The notes under the pieces: model-generated
What the model saw: only the letters and a program-made list of their open reading frames with translations
Told to the model about the DNA's origin: nothing
Databases searched by the model: none
Translations under genes and position numbers: made by a program
Part shown: positions 59,001-64,000 of the stretch, piece by piece
Position numbering within the stretch: position 1 is the stretch's first letter
How the letters are laid out: every line of letters starts with the position of its first letter
Source of the DNA: Lutjanus erythropterus
Lineage: Eukaryota; Chordata; Actinopteri; Lutjaniformes; Lutjanidae
DNA length: 64,000 nucleotides
Direction: 5' to 3'
Assembly: GCA_020091685.1 (NCBI GenBank)
Contig: CM034608.1
Span: forward strand, 3,157,590 to 3,221,589

Positions 59001-62000
59001 ATAAAATACACTTAACGTCAAATGTCTGATAAGAAAAATACTGGGCCTCAAATTTAAAAAAAACTGTGATGCATATTATTTTAATAACTAATCGTTGTCA
59101 ACCCTTGACTTAAGACTTAAACTGGTTATGACATGGAGTAAGTTAAGTGATCACTTGCAGTGTATTTTTGCATCAGTGTGGGACACAGGAAATAATTGAC
59201 ATGAATTACAGACAGTCCAGAACGTTATTTTTAGCCATTTCTGACTCATATGTGGCTGATAAATTGAACAGAAAGTACAAAATGGCTGAATAACACTGTG
59301 AGATGACGCACGGTGTAAAAGTTAACAGCAGTGAGGCAGACATCACTTTTAACACGGGAGCGATGAAGAAACATCTAGAAAATCTATCTTAAGTGACTTC
59401 TACAGATAGAAGCATGTTCCATGTGTTGATAATCGTCATGGGTGCTGACAGAAAGTGGACAGGACGATGCTGCTGCTGCTGTAGCAGGAGGACAGATTGC
59501 TCAGTGCTTCAATTCCAGCAGTAGCGTGGGGCAGTTGTCCTGCTGTGATAATGTCTCATAGCCAATTCGCAGAGCTAAAGAGAGACAAACTCTGTCTAAA
59601 ACACTCCCACACTTTAGATGATCACGGCAAGTCTAGCCCTCTGCAGCTTGTTCTCTTGGTGAACCAATGCTCTGACCGAGTGCAGCAGTTTATAGTGATG
59701 CATCAACACACATTATTCAAATTGATGTATTTTCATAATTTATTATGTTGATTAATTGCTCAAGCTGCTCTTGAAAAATTAAGGCTATTTACACACAGTC
59801 AGATGCTGTTCATTCCTGGTATTAAAATGTGTCTCCAGATGTGTCTCAAGTGACCTTTTACCTCCCTGCTCCTTGTGCAAATTAGGGATGTTCTTGATGA
59901 CTTGACTCGATTAAACAGAAATTTTATTTTAGACTAGTTGACTGTCAGAAAACCGTCAAATTGAGGACAGTTAGTTAATTAATAAGGTTAAACAGTGTCT
60001 GAAAAATATTGCGTCTATTAATAGTCAACCAAACCACATTTTAAATGCTGCTGAAATGTGCAGCCGTGCATGAAGAACAGTGCACATTATCCTACAAAAC
60101 ATGACAACAACTCACTGAATGTGTTATGTTTTCAGGCTGCACTCGATCACAGTGTCTGTGGGTACACAATGTCAGTTTAGTCATAAATGACATTGTGTAC
60201 ATGCAGTTAAAGTAAGCTACCACACAGTGTAGCTAACATTAGCAGTGCTAACACCAGCAGGCTTCTTTCTTTGCAGGTTAAGGTCCTCATGCCTGCACTG
60301 AATGAGGTTACACTCCAGTTGAGTGCCAGTTTTTTTTACTGACAGCCTACATAACACCATATTTTCATTCTGGATCATAATACCACCATGCTGGTTTTAC
60401 CAGATGTTGTCTGTCCCGCTTTGCTGATTACAACATGGGGACCATCCAGGCATCAGTGAGGGTAGATGAGGGCTGCCATCTGCCAGAGCTGCAGCCTCGG
60501 CTAGTGCGTTACATCTTAGACACAGCACTTAACTGCTGTTGTACATTAACAAGTAGTTTAACTGACTAGTATTTCTGGTGCCAACTGTCAGTTGAATGTC
60601 CATTACTTTCTATTTGTCCCTTCAGTACAAAGACTTGACTACCTGGCGCCACACTAAACTATATCAGCCTACACGAGCGTCATGTTTTACCTGTGCTGTC
60701 AGCAGCCTGGCAGGAGAGACAGTCTGTTCTGTGCTGGTATTTTATAACTGAACTATGAGCTGGACACACACACTTACAGTGAACCAAATGAACATCAGAC
60801 GTCTGTTTCGCGTGGACGTACAGGACGTCAGTTAGTAGGCGGTCTTGCAGTGTGGCCCAGGACACATTCTCATACATACTGCTATTACTGCTAAAGACGT
60901 TCTTAAGTTTGAAGCTGAAGGTTGTAGAACACCAACTCAGAACTTATTCTGCTGTTATCAGTACTGTAACTGTTACTTAGCATTAAGTTATTGTAGTGTG
61001 GTGTGATTTTATTTATTATGTGTTTTGATATGTTATTCAATTTCAAGTTCAGATTTGCTTTAGTAATAAAAAGTCAGGCACTGGTGCCATTTAAAAAGTA
61101 GCCTAACCCTAACAACACCAAAGCCTCCTGCTGAAAGAATGTGGTCACATGTGTCCCAGACCACCTCTGAATGTGGTCTTTGCAGCTGGGTCTCAAATAC
61201 ATGGTGGATGCATGTACATGTGATCAGATACCCAGGTGCATGTTAATAGCAGATCTGAACAGGGCCAGATGGTGTAATGATCTGATCAGATTCATGTCTC
61301 ACAGGACGTTGATGCATATACATGAATGGTTTGACCCATTGATAATCACTTTTGAACATTATTGTTTTATCTAACAATATATATCCAGTGTTTCCTCTAT
61401 CCTGGTCCTCAGAGCTCACTGTCCTGCATGTTTTAGATGTTTCCCTGCTCAAACACTCCTGATTCAAATGGTCAGTTCATTATCAGGCTTCAGGCTTCAG
61501 GCAGAGGCTTGATGACGAGCTGATCATTTGAATCAGGTGTGTTGGAGCAGAGAAACATCTAAAACATGCAGGACAGTGGGCCCTGAGGACCAGGATAAGG
61601 GGAACACTGATATCAAACTCCAGTTTAATCCAATATGTTTTATGTCTCTAGACTTCAAATTACAACCACACGCTATTTCTTCCACATCATGCAGCTCCGC
61701 TGTGCTGTGATCTGTTCTGTCTTTCATTTAAAGATTTTAGACACAAACTGTGTATTATTTTTTCTAACCAACATAAGAAATTGTCCATCCAAGTTAAGAT
61801 GTAAATGAATATGAATCGTGATGTCTCTCTTTAGATTTGCTGCCAAACTGATAGCAGGCGTTTTGGACTTTAAGACGATGATTGACAAGTGAGTACTGAC
61901 CTTAAAAAGTTCTTCTTACTGACCACATACCAGCCCCTTTTTGTCTTTTAGTTTCTGATTGCTATTTCTGCCAAATATGCCAAGTAAAAGTTGGACCTGA

Positions 62001-62570
62001 TTGGTTCACACAACTTCGGAACACACGTTGTCATTTACATACATTAAATGCCAAAAGTTACAGTGCAGTTACCTTACTGTAAATGGCATGCTTGAAAATA
62101 TTGTAATACTGATTTTTTTCTCTCTAATGCCACAAATATAAAACCAGTTTGTCTGAAGAGCTATGAGTTGGGATTTGACCAACTAAGATTGATGAATTTG
62201 CTCTCTCATCTTAATAAGAACATTCTCCTCTCAGCATTTGTTGTCCTTTAGTTTATGTACGTAAGAATCTAAATTTAAATCTACCAATAAACTCCCCTAT
62301 CAAACTTTTTTGTATTCTTTTTCTTTGTGTTTTACACATGGAATCCTCTACAATTAAAGTTTGTTTTCCTTCAAACCTTCTTAAGAATATCGTCTGTTTT
62401 TCAGTGAGACACTTCCAGTTGAATATCTGGGGGGGAAGCCCCTGTGTATGAATCAGTACTATGAAGTGCTGTCGTCCTGCCGCATCCCCGGTCTGAAGAG
62501 AGACTCAATAGTGAATCACGCCAAGAGCTCCAGGCCCCCCAGACACATCACTGTAATCCACAACTTCCAG
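56020..62570 (+). CDS. crat: carnitine O-acetyltransferase (CRAT), first five coding exons, 3' part outside window
   Basis: Coding span of crat present here: 663 bp in five exons, 221 residues, about one third of the roughly 625-aa enzyme. CRAT reversibly transfers short acyl groups between CoA and carnitine in mitochondria and peroxisomes (family knowledge). Seen: a basic, hydroxylated N-terminus lacking acidic residues for about 35 residues (MWGICSRTM, then several Lys/Arg), fitting a mitochondrial presequence; the choline/carnitine acyltransferase signature LPSLPVPPLQQT at about 45-56; KTMIDNETLPVEYLGGKPLC near 161-180; and MNQYYEVLSSCRIPG after it. The catalytic His and the STS carnitine/CoA motif lie in exons to the right of the window. 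All introns are GT-AG and phases agree. Divergent from ptpa. Confidence 0.93.
56047..58080 (+). other. crat: crat intron 1
   Basis: The first 400 bp are rich in GCTAAC/GTTAGC/GCTAGC motifs and CpG, as often seen in the first introns of teleost genes. A hAT-type MITE is at 57582-57896. No other exon is supported. Confidence 0.6.
57582..57896 (+). mobile_element. hAT-type MITE, complete
   Basis: 315 bp, TAGGGCTGCAGCCAACAATT at the left and TAACTGTTGCAGCTCTA at the right. The interior has GAAACCAGAAAATATTCACA. Target duplication not clear. It ends 184 bp before crat exon 2. Confidence 0.8.
58081..58377 (+). CDS. crat: crat coding exon 2
   Basis: Residues 10-108, 297 bp, phase 0 to 0, acceptor CTCTCAG, donor GTGAGC. 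Contains LPSLPVPPLQQT, the start of the acyltransferase domain, and ENW at the end. Confidence 0.95.
58468..58586 (+). CDS. crat: crat coding exon 3
   Basis: Residues 109-147 plus two bases of Arg148; LSAWWVQVAYLEYRLPVVVH is close to other CRATs. Acceptor TCTTCAG, donor GTGATC. Confidence 0.95.
58971..59003. repeat. (AT)n microsatellite
   Basis: TATATAATATATATATATGTGTGTATATATATA-type run. Confidence 0.85.
61386..61609 (+). mobile_element. 224-bp foldback MITE, copy 2, 5-bp duplication ATATC
   Basis: The arms CAGTGTTTCCTCTATCCTGG and CCAGGATAAGGGGAACACTG continue inward as in copy 1. ATATC flanks both sides (61381-61385 and 61610-61614). The length is identical to copy 1, with the loop in the opposite orientation and a GGCTTCA duplication within it. 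Lies in crat intron 3. Confidence 0.85.
61835..61888 (+). CDS. crat: crat coding exon 4
   Basis: 54 bp; completes Arg148 and encodes FAAKLIAGVLDFKTMID plus two bases of Asn166. Acceptor CTTTAG, donor GTGAGT. Confidence 0.95.
62405..62570 (+). CDS. crat: crat coding exon 5
   Basis: 166 bp, residues 166-221, from ETLPVEYLGGKPLCMNQYY to HITVIHNFQ. Ends at phase 0 before GTGAGG. The next exon of the family is not found before 64000. Confidence 0.95.
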
Positions 62571-63238
62571 GTGAGGAGCACTGGTCCCCGTCCCACATCT
62601 CTGTCGATCTGTTTAATGACAACTTGGTGCTTTGTCTCATAAAGAACAAACTATTATGAATAAGTAATAATCACAGCTAAAAATCAAGCTTCTGCTGCTA
62701 AAGCAGTGAGAAAAACAACAAACAGTTTGTGCAAAAAAGGCTTGTGAGAAACAATAGCTGCTTGGCTGTTAGTGTGGTACCTATGATCTCTGTATGTCGT
62801 AGCATCCTTGTGTACACATGGTTGTGTGAAAGTTGTTTCTACTACCATGGTAAGCAAAGTTATTCTACTGATTTGTAAAAATACACCCTTTTTTGCTTAT
62901 CACTTGATTTTCAAAGTAGTGGTCTATTTTTGTTCCTCTCAGGATGCTGTAGCAACCATGATTCCATTTTTCTAGGAGATGGTCTGCTTATATTTTTTTG
63001 ATCTAATACTCTGAACTGAACCAGTTATGGACACAGTAGCTATGCGGCATTAGGTTGCCATAGTGATCTACTTAAAAGTGAATCTGTTTGTGAAAACCAG
63101 AGTCAAACCCACTAATTGTGCTCTGTGTTACAGGCCTCGGGTCTTCAGATTTTTATAATTTGTTGGGTCTGTTTTGGGATTTCTTAAAGTTTTTGGGTCT
63201 GGGAGACCATTGCTTGATGTCTTCTTCAGGTTTCCTGT

Positions 63239-63593
63239 TAGAGCTGCAAAGATTAGTTAAGTAATCAAAAGATAATTAAAATACCAATTAATAATTGATT
63301 AATCATCAGCAGTCTTTTTAAGTAAATATGTCAAACATTTTCTGTTTACAGCTTCTTAAATGTGAGTATTTGTTGCTTTTCTTTGTCATTTATGTCGTTA
63401 AATGAAGAGTCTTTGGGTTTTGGACTGTTGTTTGGACAAAAGAAGCAATCTGTTGATGTCACTTTGGGGTGTGGGAAATTGTGATGAACATTCTTCACAA
63501 TTTTTTGTGAAGTTTATAGACTGCTCAATTTATTGATTAATCATGGAAATAATCTAAAGGTTAATAATGAAAATAATCATGAGCTGCAGCCTT
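63239..63593 (-). mobile_element. hAT-type MITE (TAGGGCTGCAA family)
   Basis: TAGAGCTGCAAAGATTAG at the left, GGGTTTTGGACTGTTG and GGGAAATTGTGATGAACATT inside, ATAATCATGAGCTGCAGCCTTA at the right. Full length but diverged. Confidence 0.7.
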
Positions 63594-63825
63594 ATTTCTG
63601 ACAATGTGTTTATGTTTGATTCAAGAGAAATGCTCAACAAAAATCTAATATATAAAAAATAAAATTAAAAAACTTGGTCTGGATGCATTTTAAAAAGTTT
63701 AAAAATGTTTCCTGATTCTGATAAGGAAAGATCTGATGATAGAACACATTAAAAAGATTTTTTTTAAATGACCAATGATTCATTGCCATCTTTGGATACT
63801 TGACCGTCTCTCCAATACTTCATTT

Positions 63826-64000
63826 TACAAGTCAATTCAAATCAGTTTTACTTAAATAGTTAATCATAACAGACATTATCTCAGGGCACTTTTCATACAT
63901 AGCAGGTCTAGACTGGACTCTTGCTAGCTGCTGCAGCTGTAATTACATCTGGTAAACTGACAGTTTTCCACTAAAAGCGAGAAGCCTGACTGAGCCTTTC
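63826..64000 (+). mobile_element. 5' part of a widespread interspersed repeat
   Basis: TCAATTCAAATCAGTTTTAC, CATAACAGACATTATCTCAG and GCAGGTCTAGACTGGACTC match the common teleost repeat whose 3' end is seen at 52850-53058. It may run past the window edge. Confidence 0.5.

Larger units (their letters stand above)
58587..61834 (+). other. crat: crat intron 3
   Basis: 3.2 kb. Holds an AT microsatellite at 58971-59003, GCTAACATTAGCAGTGCTAAC at 60230-60250 and the 224-bp foldback MITE. No exon or RNA gene was recognised. Confidence 0.55.
62571..64000 (+). other. crat: crat intron 5, start only
   Basis: No further crat exon is recognisable. Contains the MITE at 63239-63593 and the start of an interspersed repeat at 63826. 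Confidence 0.6.

Noticed and set aside
61243-61727. Several similar short frames with the words [11 protein letters not shown]
   Set aside because: They are translations of the two arms of the 224-bp foldback MITE, which explains why the same peptide appears on both strands.

Overview
This window is vertebrate nuclear DNA, almost certainly from a ray-finned (percomorph-type) teleost. The genes are split by GT-AG introns of up to 13 kb. The non-coding DNA is AT-rich and crowded with short non-autonomous DNA transposons of kinds typical of fish genomes: hAT-type MITEs with TAGGGCTG termini, Tc1/mariner relics, TTAA-flanked elements, foldback elements and one tRNA-derived SINE. Dinucleotide microsatellites are also common. 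There is no bacterial gene organisation, CRISPR array or operon.

Three protein-coding genes are supported. (1) ier5l (immediate early response 5-like), + strand, a single-exon 292-aa gene at 1239-2117 with a TATA box and two inverted CCAAT boxes upstream. (2) ptpa (ppp2r4, the PP2A phosphatase activator), - strand, ten coding exons between 54963 (start) and 17283 (stop). All splice junctions and phases close exactly and give a complete 324-aa protein. (3) crat (carnitine O-acetyltransferase), + strand, the first five coding exons (56020-62570, 221 residues). The rest of crat lies beyond the right edge.

Layout: 1-1000 upstream DNA and ier5l promoter; 1239-about 3800 the ier5l coding region and probable 3' UTR; about 3800-16250 repeat-rich intergenic DNA between the convergent ends of ier5l and ptpa, with several degenerate minisatellites, an octamer-motif cluster and a large inverted repeat; 17283-54963 ptpa, whose 975-bp coding sequence is spread over 37.7 kb, mostly because of transposon-filled introns 8 and 9; 54964-56019 the divergent ptpa/crat intergenic interval; 56020-64000 the 5' part of crat.

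The order and relative orientation ier5l > < ptpa | crat > match my recollection of mammals (human 9q34), so this is conserved synteny. IER-family proteins and PTPA both act on protein phosphatase 2A, so two PP2A regulators sit side by side. CRAT is a mitochondrial/peroxisomal acyl-carnitine enzyme with no direct link to them.

I found no convincing new multi-gene system. The observations most worth a second look are: a (TG)22 tract replacing the polypyrimidine tract at the 3' splice site of ptpa exon 5; two 224-bp foldback MITEs in opposite orientation, each with a perfect 5-bp target duplication; a TTAA-flanked transposon ending 30 bp from the ptpa exon 6 donor; a hAT element with a perfect 8-bp duplication near the last ptpa exon; nested insertions in a Tc1 relic; and the cluster of five octamer motifs.
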